This document shows, one piece after another, positions 25,491 through 33,015 of a stretch of DNA of 64,000 nucleotides. The position numbers and the translations under genes were made by a program. The stretch's first letter is position 1, and each line of letters opens with the position of its first letter. The DNA is from CAWKCE01 sp032127035 (GTDB taxonomy: Bacteria; Actinomycetota; Actinomycetes; JAHEKZ01). Location: the NCBI GenBank assembly GCA_963848085.1, contig CAWKCE010000007.1, forward strand, positions 56,201-120,200, read 5' to 3'. Under the pieces are notes generated by a model. That model searched no databases. It was not told the DNA's origin and saw nothing but the letters and a program-made list of their open reading frames with translations.

Positions 25491-26258
25491 ATGCGCCGGC
25501 ATCCACCTCAGGTTCTCGCCGCGGCTGCCGCCCTCGTGGCGGTGGTCACGGCAGCGCTGGTCGCGGTACCCGCGCTTGCCGGCGGAGCGCCGCTCCCGGA
25601 GCGGCTGCGTCACATCGGTGACAGCCGCCAGGTGATCATCGCCACGGCGAACGGCTGGTCGACCAGCCACGCCCGGCTCCAGGCCTGGCAGCAGGGCGCC
25701 GACGGGATCTGGCGACGTGTACTCGACCCGGTCCCGGCGCGTATCGGCTGGAACGGCTTCGCCTTGGAGGCGAACCGACGGCAGGGGTCCGGCGAGACCC
25801 CCGCCGGCACGTTCCGACTGCTCCGCGGCTTCGGGATGGAGCGACCGGCCGGCGTGGACCTCCGCTACCGCGTCATCGACGCCAACGACTGGTGGCCGTA
25901 CGACCCGAAGGACCCCAAGACCTACAACGTCTTCCAGTTCCGACGCACCGACCGGGCGCGGTGGCGCCCCTCGTGGGCCGAGGACCTGGACAGCTATCGC
26001 AAGCAGTACCGGTACGCAGTCGTTCTCGACTACAACCTGCCGAGCCGCATCCGCAGCGTCAACGGACAGCGGGTGGCGGCCGAACCGGCCGACACCGCGA
26101 AGGGTGGCGGCATCTTCTTGCACGTCCGCGACGACGGGCCGACCGCCGGGTGCGTGGCAGTCAGCCGCACCGACATGCGCCGTCTGCTGCGGTGGCTCGA
26201 CCCCTCCGACCGACCGGTCATCGTGATGGGGCCGAGCACGGTGATCGAACGGATGTAA
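25491..26258 (+). CDS. Secreted L,D-transpeptidase-fold (YkuD-like) protein
   Basis: The product has 255 residues. It has a signal peptide or N-terminal anchor (hydrophobic about 8-28, ending PALAGG). The C-terminal part holds the YkuD-type active site: His in IFLHVRDD (about 211) and Cys in TAGCVAVS (about 221), in the spacing HxxxxxxxxxGC. GSGETPAGTFRL and IDANDWWPYD are typical of the branch annotated as L,D-peptidoglycan transpeptidase catalytic-domain protein. A role in 3-3 crosslinks or protein-peptidoglycan attachment is inferred. The ATG at 25491 follows GGGGACG-type sequence; a longer frame begins at 25449. Confidence 0.85.
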   Translation: MRRHPPQVLAAAAALVAVVTAALVAVPALAGGAPLPERLRHIGDSRQVIIATANGWSTSHARLQAWQQGADGIWRRVLDPVPARIGWNGFALEANRRQGSGETPAGTFRLLRGFGMERPAGVDLRYRVIDANDWWPYDPKDPKTYNVFQFRRTDRARWRPSWAEDLDSYRKQYRYAVVLDYNLPSRIRSVNGQRVAAEPADTAKGGGIFLHVRDDGPTAGCVAVSRTDMRRLLRWLDPSDRPVIVMGPSTVIERM

Positions 26259-26309
26259 GCCCGGGCGTGGCGGCGCCACTCGACGCCAGTGGCGCGGCAT
26301 TCTCGGGGA

Positions 26310-27101
26310 ATGCCCACGCCTGACTCGACTCCGCTGGGACCGCGGTACGCGGCCTGGGTTCGACGAACCCAGCGCCCACTCGACGTTCTGTCGTTGGTCT
26401 TTCTCGTCGTCTGGCTGGGCGACCTGCTCGCCGACTCGCCACCGAGCTGGTTCAGCGTCACACGCGACGTGGTCTTCGTGTTCAGCTGGGTGGCGTTCGC
26501 GGTTGACTACGGCGCTCGGGTGTACCTGTCGGACGATCGACGCTCCTTCGTCGCCAGCCACCCCCTGGACCTGGTGGTAGTCCTCGTCCCCGCGTTCCGC
26601 GTCCTGCGGGTCCTTCGGAGCGTGGCCCTACTGGCGCACAACCTCGCAAGCGGACGAACGGCGCTGCTGGCCCAGTACGTCGGTGTGCTGGTCGCCGTGG
26701 TCGTGCTGGTCGGCGCGATCCTGGTCTTCTGGGTGGAGCACGACGCTCCCGGAGCGAACATCACCAGCCTGGGGGACTCCTTGTGGTGGTCGGTGACCAC
26801 CACCACCACCGTGGGCTACGGGGACACCTACCCGGTGACCCGCATCGGTCGCTTCATCGCCATGTTCGTCATGGTGACCGGCATCGGCCTGGTCGGCGCG
26901 GTGTCCGCCTCCATCGCAGGCTGGGTCATGCAGCGGAAGACGCAAGGGGCGTCCGGCGACCAGGGAGGCACGTCGGCCGACTCGGACGCGATCGCCGTGC
27001 AGGCGCAAGAGGTGCGCTCCGCACTCCAGGCGCTCACCGATTCGCAGCAGAAGCTGGACCGGCTACTTCGTGCCCACGGTGGTTCCGACGGCCCGGGCTG
27101 A
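26310..27101 (+). CDS. Voltage-gated-type potassium channel
   Basis: The product has 263 residues with about six hydrophobic segments. The pore helix and filter read TTTTTVGYGDTYPVT, the K+ selectivity signature. An Arg-rich segment upstream (FRVLRVLRSVALL) resembles an S4 voltage sensor. The cytoplasmic C-terminal tail (about 215-263) is Gln/Ala-rich and likely coiled coil. The start is uncertain: ATG 26310 has GGGGA directly adjacent, and GTG 26289 would add seven residues. The 3' end overlaps the convergent gene by 39 bases. Confidence 0.9.
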   Translation: MPTPDSTPLGPRYAAWVRRTQRPLDVLSLVFLVVWLGDLLADSPPSWFSVTRDVVFVFSWVAFAVDYGARVYLSDDRRSFVASHPLDLVVVLVPAFRVLRVLRSVALLAHNLASGRTALLAQYVGVLVAVVVLVGAILVFWVEHDAPGANITSLGDSLWWSVTTTTTVGYGDTYPVTRIGRFIAMFVMVTGIGLVGAVSASIAGWVMQRKTQGASGDQGGTSADSDAIAVQAQEVRSALQALTDSQQKLDRLLRAHGGSDGPG

Positions 27102-27587
27102 CGAACGCCCGAGTACGCGAAGCAGCCGGGCTCGGTTGTAGCGCTGGACCGCGATGCACGGGAGGTTCGAGCCGGCGGCGACGGCCGCGTTCACCGGAAG
27201 CGCCCACCACGGGTTCCACAGCAGGGTCAGCCCGATCCCGGCCGTCATGCCCCAGTGGGCGTGCTCGGCGCGACGCGTCTCCACCACGAACTGGCGCAGC
27301 ACCTCGGCGTCGCCGGAGGCCACAGAGCGCTTCGCGAAACCCCCGAACGCATCACCGCGCTCCGGAAGCCGGTTCTTCCACCGCTCGATCCGGAGCCGGT
27401 CGCGGTACCAGCGGCCGCCGCGCTCGACGGGCCGGATGCGGGTGATCAGGTCGTCGTGGTCGAACCGTCCGTCACCGGTGCGAGCGGCGGCATAGCCCAC
27501 CACTGCCGTCCACGTCGGCCAGAACGCCATGTTGGCAGCGACGACGACCGTTGCCGGCAGTCGTCCGAGTGGGGTGCGCACCTTCAT
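27063..27587 (-). CDS. CrtO-like acyltransferase family protein
   Basis: The product has 174 residues with hydrophobic segments near 10-32 and 120-145. The conserved run GRWYRDRLRIERWKNRLPE followed by GGFAKR, then ETRRAEHAHW and NLPCIAVQRYNRARL, matches my memory of the glycosyl-4,4'-diaponeurosporenoate acyltransferase (CrtO-like) family. That enzyme acylates the staphyloxanthin precursor in Staphylococcus. No carotenoid genes are nearby, so another acceptor lipid or sugar is likely. It overlaps the K+ channel gene at the 3' ends and diverges from the lipid kinase gene. Confidence 0.75.
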   Translation of the reverse strand: MKVRTPLGRLPATVVVAANMAFWPTWTAVVGYAAARTGDGRFDHDDLITRIRPVERGGRWYRDRLRIERWKNRLPERGDAFGGFAKRSVASGDAEVLRQFVVETRRAEHAHWGMTAGIGLTLLWNPWWALPVNAAVAAGSNLPCIAVQRYNRARLLRVLGRSSARAVGTTVGTK

Positions 27588-27643
27588 CCGGCCATGATGC
27601 CGGAGCGCGGACGCATCGCACGGCCCCGGTACGCTCACCGCCC

Positions 27644-28537
27644 GTGACGGTGGCGCTGGTAGTGAACCCGACGAAGGTGGGCAATGCCCGCCGCGCCCAA
27701 CAGCGAGTGGCGACCATGGCCGAAGCACTGGGCGAGGCACCACCGCGTTGGCTGCCGACGACGGAAGAAGATCCGGGTCCGGGACAGGCGCGCCAGGCAC
27801 TCGACGACGGGGCGACGATGGTGCTCGCCTGGGGCGGCGACGGCACCGTCACCGCGGTGGCCGGCGTGCTGTCGGGGACCGGGGTGCCGCTCGGCCTGCT
27901 GCCGGCAGGGACCGGGAACCTGCTCGCACGCAACCTGGGAGTCCCGCTCGGCCTGTCAGATGCCCTGACCACCGCCTACCGCGGAGCCGACCGCGCCATC
28001 GACCTGCTCGACGTCTACCTGGGAAACGGGGAGCACCGCGTCAGCACCGTCATGTGCGGCACCGGCTGGGACGCGGCGATGATGGCCGCACCGGAGCAGC
28101 TGAAGAAGCGGATCGGCTGGGGTGCCTACGCCATCGAGGGCGCCCGTCGGATGCGCCAGCAGCCGATGCGGATGCGGCTGTCGGTTGACGGCGGCCCGCC
28201 GGAACGCCTCTACGGACGCACGGTCCTGGTCGCCAACGTCGGAACGCTCGTCGCCGGGCTGCGGCTGCTCCCTGAGTCGGAGCCGGACGACGGTCTGCTC
28301 GAGGTGCTCATCGTCGACCCGACGTCACCACTCGACTGGTTGCGGACGACGGCCGATGTCGTGCGCGGCAAGGGCGCGGAAGGGGACCCTTCCCGGACGC
28401 TCCTGCAGGGTCGCGAGGTGGTGGTCAGCACCGGTCACCGTCGGACCCGGCAGATCGACGGCGACCTGGTGAGCAACGGCTACGGGTTCCACGTGCGCGT
28501 CGTCCCGAAGGCTCTGAAAGTGCGGGTCCCAAACTAA
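27644..28537 (+). CDS. Diacylglycerol kinase-family lipid kinase
   Basis: The product has 297 residues. The DAGK catalytic signature GGDGTVTAVAGVL and the second glycine motif LPAGTGNLLARNLGVPLG are present, with the nucleotide-binding LVVNPTKVG at the N-terminus. Enzymes of this family phosphorylate diacylglycerol, sphingosine-like or other lipid hydroxyls with ATP. The actual lipid is unknown. The GTG at 27644 begins VTVALVVNPTK, where family members begin. The phosphate transporter gene follows after 26 bases. Confidence 0.92.
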   Translation: MTVALVVNPTKVGNARRAQQRVATMAEALGEAPPRWLPTTEEDPGPGQARQALDDGATMVLAWGGDGTVTAVAGVLSGTGVPLGLLPAGTGNLLARNLGVPLGLSDALTTAYRGADRAIDLLDVYLGNGEHRVSTVMCGTGWDAAMMAAPEQLKKRIGWGAYAIEGARRMRQQPMRMRLSVDGGPPERLYGRTVLVANVGTLVAGLRLLPESEPDDGLLEVLIVDPTSPLDWLRTTADVVRGKGAEGDPSRTLLQGREVVVSTGHRRTRQIDGDLVSNGYGFHVRVVPKALKVRVPN

Positions 28538-28563
28538 GGCGCCTGCTGCGCGATAGGTGTTGG

Positions 28564-29583
28564 ATGTGCCGGGTGGAGATCGGGCTGCTCGTCGCGCTGC
28601 TGCTCGCGCTCGCGTTCGCCCTCACCAACGGGTTCCACGACGCCTCCAACGCGATCGCCACGCTGGTCGCCACGCGTGGCGCGACGCCCGGCCAGGCCAT
28701 CACCATCTCGGCGATCTTCAACATGGCCGGGGCGGTCCTGCTGGGCACCGCGGTCGCCGACACGATCGCGAAGATCGTCGACGTGCCGACCGACAAGGTG
28801 GTGCAGACCGTCGGCGCCGGACTCGCGGGCGCCACCGCGTGGAACCTGCTGACGTGGTGGCGGGGGCTGCCGTCCAGCTCGGGCCACGCTCTGGTCGGCG
28901 GCCTCGTGGGCGCTTCGCTTGCACAGGGTGGGGCCGACGACGTGAACTGGGGCGGCTTCGACGGCTGGCACCCGGTCGGAGTGATCGGCACCTTGGTCGT
29001 GATGCTGGTCTCGCCGGTCCTCGGCTTCATCGTCGGCTACCTGCTGGTGCGCCTCTTCCGGCTGGTCAGCCGCCGCTGGACACAGCGGTGGCAGGGGCCG
29101 ACGCGGGGCGCCGGCTGGGCGATGGCCGCCGGTTTGTCCTACAGCCACGGAGCCAACGACGCTCAGAAGGCGATGGGCGTCATCGCCGCCCTGTTGCTCG
29201 CCACCCAGCACACGGACTCACTCACCGTCCCACTGTGGGTGAAGATCAGCACCGGACTGGCCCTGACCTTGGGCACCGCGCTCGGCGGCTGGCGCATCGT
29301 CCGCACGATCGGCCGCCGGATCTTCACGCTGGCTCCCGCCGACTCCGTCTCCAGCCAGACGTCGTCGACGGTCATCATCTTCGGCGCGTCGCTGATCGGC
29401 GCACCGGTGAGCACCACCCAGATCGTGGCTTCGTCGGTCGTCGGCATCGGCGCCGGGCGGAGCCGGTGGCGGCACGTCCGCTGGGAGATCGTGCGTGAGA
29501 TGGGTCTGGCGTGGCTCACCACCATCCCGGCGGCAGGGCTGCTTGCGGTCGGGTTCCTGATTGTCTGGAAGGGAGTGTCCTGA
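28564..29583 (+). CDS. PiT-family inorganic phosphate transporter
   Basis: The product has 339 residues and about nine membrane helices. The two PiT signatures are present: ALTNGFHDASNAIATLVATR near the N-terminus and SYSHGANDAQKAMGVIAALL in the C-terminal half. PSSSGHALVGGLVG is the family's re-entrant loop. It moves phosphate, often as a metal-phosphate complex, using the proton or sodium gradient. The stop overlaps the ATG of a DUF47 gene (TGATG), the usual pit-DUF47 pair. No PhoP box was seen immediately upstream. Confidence 0.94.
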   Translation: MCRVEIGLLVALLLALAFALTNGFHDASNAIATLVATRGATPGQAITISAIFNMAGAVLLGTAVADTIAKIVDVPTDKVVQTVGAGLAGATAWNLLTWWRGLPSSSGHALVGGLVGASLAQGGADDVNWGGFDGWHPVGVIGTLVVMLVSPVLGFIVGYLLVRLFRLVSRRWTQRWQGPTRGAGWAMAAGLSYSHGANDAQKAMGVIAALLLATQHTDSLTVPLWVKISTGLALTLGTALGGWRIVRTIGRRIFTLAPADSVSSQTSSTVIIFGASLIGAPVSTTQIVASSVVGIGAGRSRWRHVRWEIVREMGLAWLTTIPAAGLLAVGFLIVWKGVS

Positions 29584-30203
29584 TGGGCGCGAGCGAGAAA
29601 CGACGGTGGTTCCTGCCCGACACGCCGGATCTGCTCGGCATGCTGCGCGAGCAGATCGACGTCACTGCCGACGGCGTGAGCGCCTTTGCCGCCTGGGCCC
29701 AGGGTGAAGCCGAGCGCGCAGACGACGTTCGTGAGGCTGAGCACACCGCCGACGTCCTCAAGAAGCGCCTCATCAACTCGGTCCGCGACGCCTTCACGAC
29801 ACCGCTGGAGCCGGAGGACCTGTTCGAGCTGTCACACGGGCTCGACGAGGTCCTCAACCACGCCAAGAACGTCGTGCGTGAGGCCGAGGTCATGAACGTG
29901 GCTCCCGACCAGTCGGTGGCCGAGATGGCCGCCCTGGTCGATGCTGGGATCGGCCACCTCAAGGTCGCCTTCGCCCACCTGTCCGGCGACGGCGACGAGG
30001 CCACGACTGCGGCGAACGCCGCCGTCAAGGCGCAGCGGAACCTCGAGCGCGTCTACCGCCACGCGATGTCGGACCTGATGCAGGACGAAGACCTGCGCTC
30101 GGTGATTGCCCGCCAGGAGCTCTACCGTCGAATGTCACGCATCGGTGAGGAGCTCCTGGCCGTGGCCGACCGCGTCTGGTACTCGACCGTCAAGGAGGCT
30201 TGA
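29583..30203 (+). CDS. DUF47 (PhoU-like) protein
   Basis: The product has 206 residues, all helical. The sequence shows FELSHGLDEVLNHAKNVVREAEV and the conserved EHTADVLKKRLI, typical of DUF47/PhoU-like proteins encoded next to PiT transporters. These are thought to modulate PiT activity and phosphate signalling. It starts inside the pit stop codon, so the two are translationally coupled. The open frame extends upstream to 29511 but overlaps pit, so the ATG at 29583 is preferred. No phoU accompanies the pst operon in this window. Confidence 0.92.
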   Translation: MGASEKRRWFLPDTPDLLGMLREQIDVTADGVSAFAAWAQGEAERADDVREAEHTADVLKKRLINSVRDAFTTPLEPEDLFELSHGLDEVLNHAKNVVREAEVMNVAPDQSVAEMAALVDAGIGHLKVAFAHLSGDGDEATTAANAAVKAQRNLERVYRHAMSDLMQDEDLRSVIARQELYRRMSRIGEELLAVADRVWYSTVKEA

Positions 30204-30214
30204 GCGTCCCATCC

Positions 30215-31207
30215 TCACCCGGAAGGGACAGGGAGCAGCGCCGGTCCCCACCATGCGGGCTGGACGTCGTCCTGCGCCCAGGCGCCCGGGTACTTGGTCA
30301 GCACCGTGGTGCGGCTGACCAACCGAGCCGGCTTGCGGACGATGTTGTAGTAGCGGGCGTAGTTCCAGCGCTGGAAGACGACCTGACGGCCGTTGGGAGA
30401 GAAGGCCGGACGCGCATCCGACCAGATCGGGTCGGTGATCTGGTGCTGACGCGTTCCGTCGCTGCGCATCAGCCAGATGGCACCGTCGGACGAGTAGACG
30501 ATCTTGGCTCCGTCCGGTGCGTACGACGGTCCGCCCTGCCAACCCCCCAGGCCCTTGGTCAACCTGACCCGCTGCTCGCCCTGAAGGTTCATGACCCAGA
30601 TGCTGGTACTCCCGTCGACATCCCTTCTCACTACGGCGAGGTGCCGGCCGTCCGGGGAGAAGACCGGGTCCCAACCGCGGGCCAGTCGGACGGCCGGATT
30701 CGCCACGGACTCACCCGTGATCGGCATGAGGTAGACCCCGTGCCCGATGCCGCGGTTGCTCGTGAACGAGACGAGTCTGCCGTCCGGGGACACGCTCGGG
30801 TCGGCGTCTCTCTCGGGTGCCGTGGTCAGACGTTCGGGGTTCTGACCATCGGTGTCGACGACCCACAGGTCCGGCGGGCCGACGGGGTCGTCATAGGCGA
30901 ACACGATCCGCCGGCCGTCGGGCGTAAAGGCGGGCGAGCCGTCCAGGTGGCACCAGGTGAGCTCCACCAGGTTCCCGCCCGTGCGGTCCATGAGCGTGAG
31001 GTGCGGCGACGTGTTGCCCTTGACGAATGCGATCCGGTTGGCGGGGTCAACGGTCGCGACGGCGCCTTCCGATCGCTGCGATGGAGAACCGACCGCTTCA
31101 GACGGTGACGCTGCCGACGCAACCCCGAGCAGAGCCACAGCCACGGCGCCACCGGCCAGGCCCACCCGCCAGCGCCAGCCAGGGGATCCGTACGTCCGCG
31201 TCCACAT
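30215..31207 (-). CDS. Secreted TolB-like beta-propeller protein
   Basis: The product has 330 residues. A signal peptide is likely: basic start, then VGLAGGAVAVALLGVASA. The rest consists of repeated PD40/WD40-like blades with motifs such as SPAFTPDGRRIVFAYDD, DPSVSPDGRLVSFTSN and DPVFSPDGRHLAVVRR. About six blades can be counted. Such exported propellers bind proteins or ligands; no partner is evident. The ATG at 31207 is chosen over the longer frame (31270) because GGGGAGG lies at good spacing before it. Confidence 0.85.
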   Translation of the reverse strand: MWTRTYGSPGWRWRVGLAGGAVAVALLGVASAASPSEAVGSPSQRSEGAVATVDPANRIAFVKGNTSPHLTLMDRTGGNLVELTWCHLDGSPAFTPDGRRIVFAYDDPVGPPDLWVVDTDGQNPERLTTAPERDADPSVSPDGRLVSFTSNRGIGHGVYLMPITGESVANPAVRLARGWDPVFSPDGRHLAVVRRDVDGSTSIWVMNLQGEQRVRLTKGLGGWQGGPSYAPDGAKIVYSSDGAIWLMRSDGTRQHQITDPIWSDARPAFSPNGRQVVFQRWNYARYYNIVRKPARLVSRTTVLTKYPGAWAQDDVQPAWWGPALLPVPSG

Positions 31208-31288
31208 CGTGTCGGGCCTCCCCGACCTGCCTAACAGCAGCTCGCTGCCATCGGTAGAGGAGATGGCCATGGGGAATCCGGCGGCGCG

Positions 31289-32479
31289 CTACTCGACCGG
31301 GCCCTCTCCGGTGATGTGAGGGTGGACGGGGAGGTGCTCGTCGAGAGCGGCCTCCGGCAGGATCTCCTCCTCGACGTCCTTCGCCCGTACCGAGTGGGTC
31401 ATCGCGTAGGCCACCCAGCCGCCGATGACGAACAGCAGCGAGCCGACGGCGACCCAGGCGGCCGCAGTCGGCAGCTGGGTCAACTCGTAGACACCGAACG
31501 CGATGGCGGCTGTCGCCGGGATAGTCACCACCCAGGCCAGGACCATCTCGCTGACGACCTTGACGTTGATGCCGCGACCAGACGACACCCCGGCACCCAT
31601 GACCGAAGAGGCAGCTGCGTGCGTGGTCGAGATCGGGATCCCCATGGCCGTGGCGCCGAAGATCGCTGTGGTTGCGCCGATGTTCGCGGCGACTCCGGAG
31701 CTTGCGTGGAGCTGCGTGATGCGCAGGCCCATGGTCTCGATGATCTTCCAACCGCCCCACATGGTGCCCAGCGCAATGGCGGTGTAGGCGGACAGCGCCG
31801 CCCACTCCGGCACCACGACGTTGCCATCTGCGTCCAGCTGCGTGTACCCGGCTCCGAAGAGCAGTGCAGCGATGACTCCCATCGTCTTCTGCGCGTCGTT
31901 TGCCCCGTGGCCGAAGGACACCGCGGCAGCCGAGACCAGCTGGAGACCTTTGAAGGGCTTCGCGTTGTCGTGCCACTTGGTGATCTTCTGGAGTCCGGCC
32001 ACCAGGAACATGGCGAGGAAGGCGATGGTGAACGCGACGAACGGGGAGATCACGATCGCCAGCGCGGTGCCCCGCACCTTCTCCCAGTCGATGGCGTCGA
32101 GCCAGCCGGCCGCCAGACCGGCACCGACCAAACCGCCGATCAGTGCGTGGCTGGAGGACGACGGCATCCCGATCCACCAAGTGACGTAGTTCCACGTGAT
32201 GGCACCGACCAGCGCCCCGAAGATCACGGCCACGCTCGAGAAGTCGGGTGCGACCACCTTCCCCACGGTGTCGGCCACCGCAGTGCCGACCCAGAAGTAG
32301 GCCACGAAGTTGAAGAACGCTGAGAAGACCACCGCCCACCTGGCCGGAAGGGCTCGCGTGGCCACGACGGTGGCCACCGAGTTCGCGGCGTCGTGGAAGC
32401 CGTTGGTGAAGTCGAACAACAGGGCGAGCGCCACCAGCGCGATGACGGTGACGAGGAGCAGGTCCACGGGGTCTCCCAC
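31289..32479 (-). CDS. pitA: PiT-family inorganic phosphate transporter
   Basis: The product has 396 residues and about ten membrane helices, with both PiT signatures: FDFTNGFHDAANSVATVVAT and SFGHGANDAQKTMGVIAALL. GMPSSSSHALIGGLVG is also present. It is longer than the copy at 28564 because of an extended central loop and a charged C-terminal tail of about 35 residues (KDVEEEILPEAALDEHLPVH). The two PiT copies diverge clearly in sequence and are not a recent duplication. Two PhoP-type repeats face this gene at 32550-32571. Confidence 0.94.
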   Translation of the reverse strand: MGDPVDLLLVTVIALVALALLFDFTNGFHDAANSVATVVATRALPARWAVVFSAFFNFVAYFWVGTAVADTVGKVVAPDFSSVAVIFGALVGAITWNYVTWWIGMPSSSSHALIGGLVGAGLAAGWLDAIDWEKVRGTALAIVISPFVAFTIAFLAMFLVAGLQKITKWHDNAKPFKGLQLVSAAAVSFGHGANDAQKTMGVIAALLFGAGYTQLDADGNVVVPEWAALSAYTAIALGTMWGGWKIIETMGLRITQLHASSGVAANIGATTAIFGATAMGIPISTTHAAASSVMGAGVSSGRGINVKVVSEMVLAWVVTIPATAAIAFGVYELTQLPTAAAWVAVGSLLFVIGGWVAYAMTHSVRAKDVEEEILPEAALDEHLPVHPHITGEGPVE

Positions 32480-32549
32480 TGTTGGCCGGATGAACCGGCG
32501 CGAACGGCCGAGCGAACGCTAGGGGGCGGCGACTCGCACCAAGGTTGAG

Positions 32550-32571
32550 GGAAGATGAACACTTCGTGAAC
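32550..32571 (-). promoter_or_regulatory. PhoP-box pair facing pitA
   Basis: Read on the minus strand, GTTCACGAAGT (32571-32561) is directly followed by GTTCATCTTCC (32560-32550). These are two 11-base units of the PhoP direct-repeat type, the same pattern and spacing as before pstS. The pair lies 71 bases upstream of the pitA start. It implies that this PiT copy belongs to the phosphate-starvation response. Confidence 0.75.
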
Positions 32572-32656
32572 GGGCCGACTGACCTCATCCGCACGGTGAA
32601 ATCGGCCCTCGAGCGGGACCAAAGTCCCGAGTTTGGTCAAACTCGTGTAACCTTCA

Positions 32657-32678
32657 GTTCACCTTCCGTTCATCCGAT
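32657..32678 (+). promoter_or_regulatory. PhoP-box pair facing the 34-codon ORF
   Basis: GTTCACCTTCC (32657-32667) and GTTCATCCGAT (32668-32678) form two 11-base units on the plus strand. The second also begins a small inverted repeat, GTTCATCCGATGAAC (32668-32682). The pair lies about 60 bases before a GTG with a good ribosome site. It is divergent from the pitA-facing pair 85 bases away, so one region could drive both directions. Confidence 0.7.
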
Positions 32679-32736
32679 GAACAAGGGGACCTGCCCGCCG
32701 GCCCCGCGGGGTCGCTCCAGCAAAGGACGGTGAGCC

Positions 32737-32841
32737 GTGGCCATCATGGAAGCCCTCAGCCGAGTACTCCGCCCGCACAACACCGCCTACATGCGCGTCC
32801 TGCGCACCGAGGCTGACGCGCAGGCCGAAGCCGACGCCTAA
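32737..32841 (+). CDS. Small 34-residue protein, putative PhoP target
   Basis: This GTG-started ORF has AAGGACGG about 7 bases upstream. The product reads MEALSRVLRPHNTAYMRVLR in its middle, with a short acidic Ala-rich tail. The codons are strongly G/C-ending, as in real genes here. It is mostly helical and amphipathic, with no Cys and no signal peptide. An ATG at 32746 would give 31 residues. It lies 58 bases after a PhoP-type repeat pair and 174 bases before the MMPL gene on the same strand. I do not recognise it. It could be a small regulator or a leader peptide. Confidence 0.55.
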   Translation: MAIMEALSRVLRPHNTAYMRVLRTEADAQAEADA

Positions 32842-33015
32842 GTAAGGCTCCGCGAGCGCCGCCGACCGTCAGGTTCGCGGCGCTCCGGCATGTCTGGGTG
32901 CCCCCGCCAACTGTCGAAGCCGTCCCAGGTCAGGTCGCCTGACTGACGGTAGCCACGTCGGGCCTCGTGGGTCAGGATGAGGACTCGGTCCGCGACGAAC
33001 ACCGGGGGAGGTCGC

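Noticed and set aside
32838..33009. Minus-strand ORF of about 57 codons between the 34-codon ORF and the MMPL gene
   Set aside because: It reads smoothly at first, but it is antisense to the MMPL ribosome site, has no clear ribosome site of its own, and shows no recognised similarity. A small real gene cannot be fully excluded.
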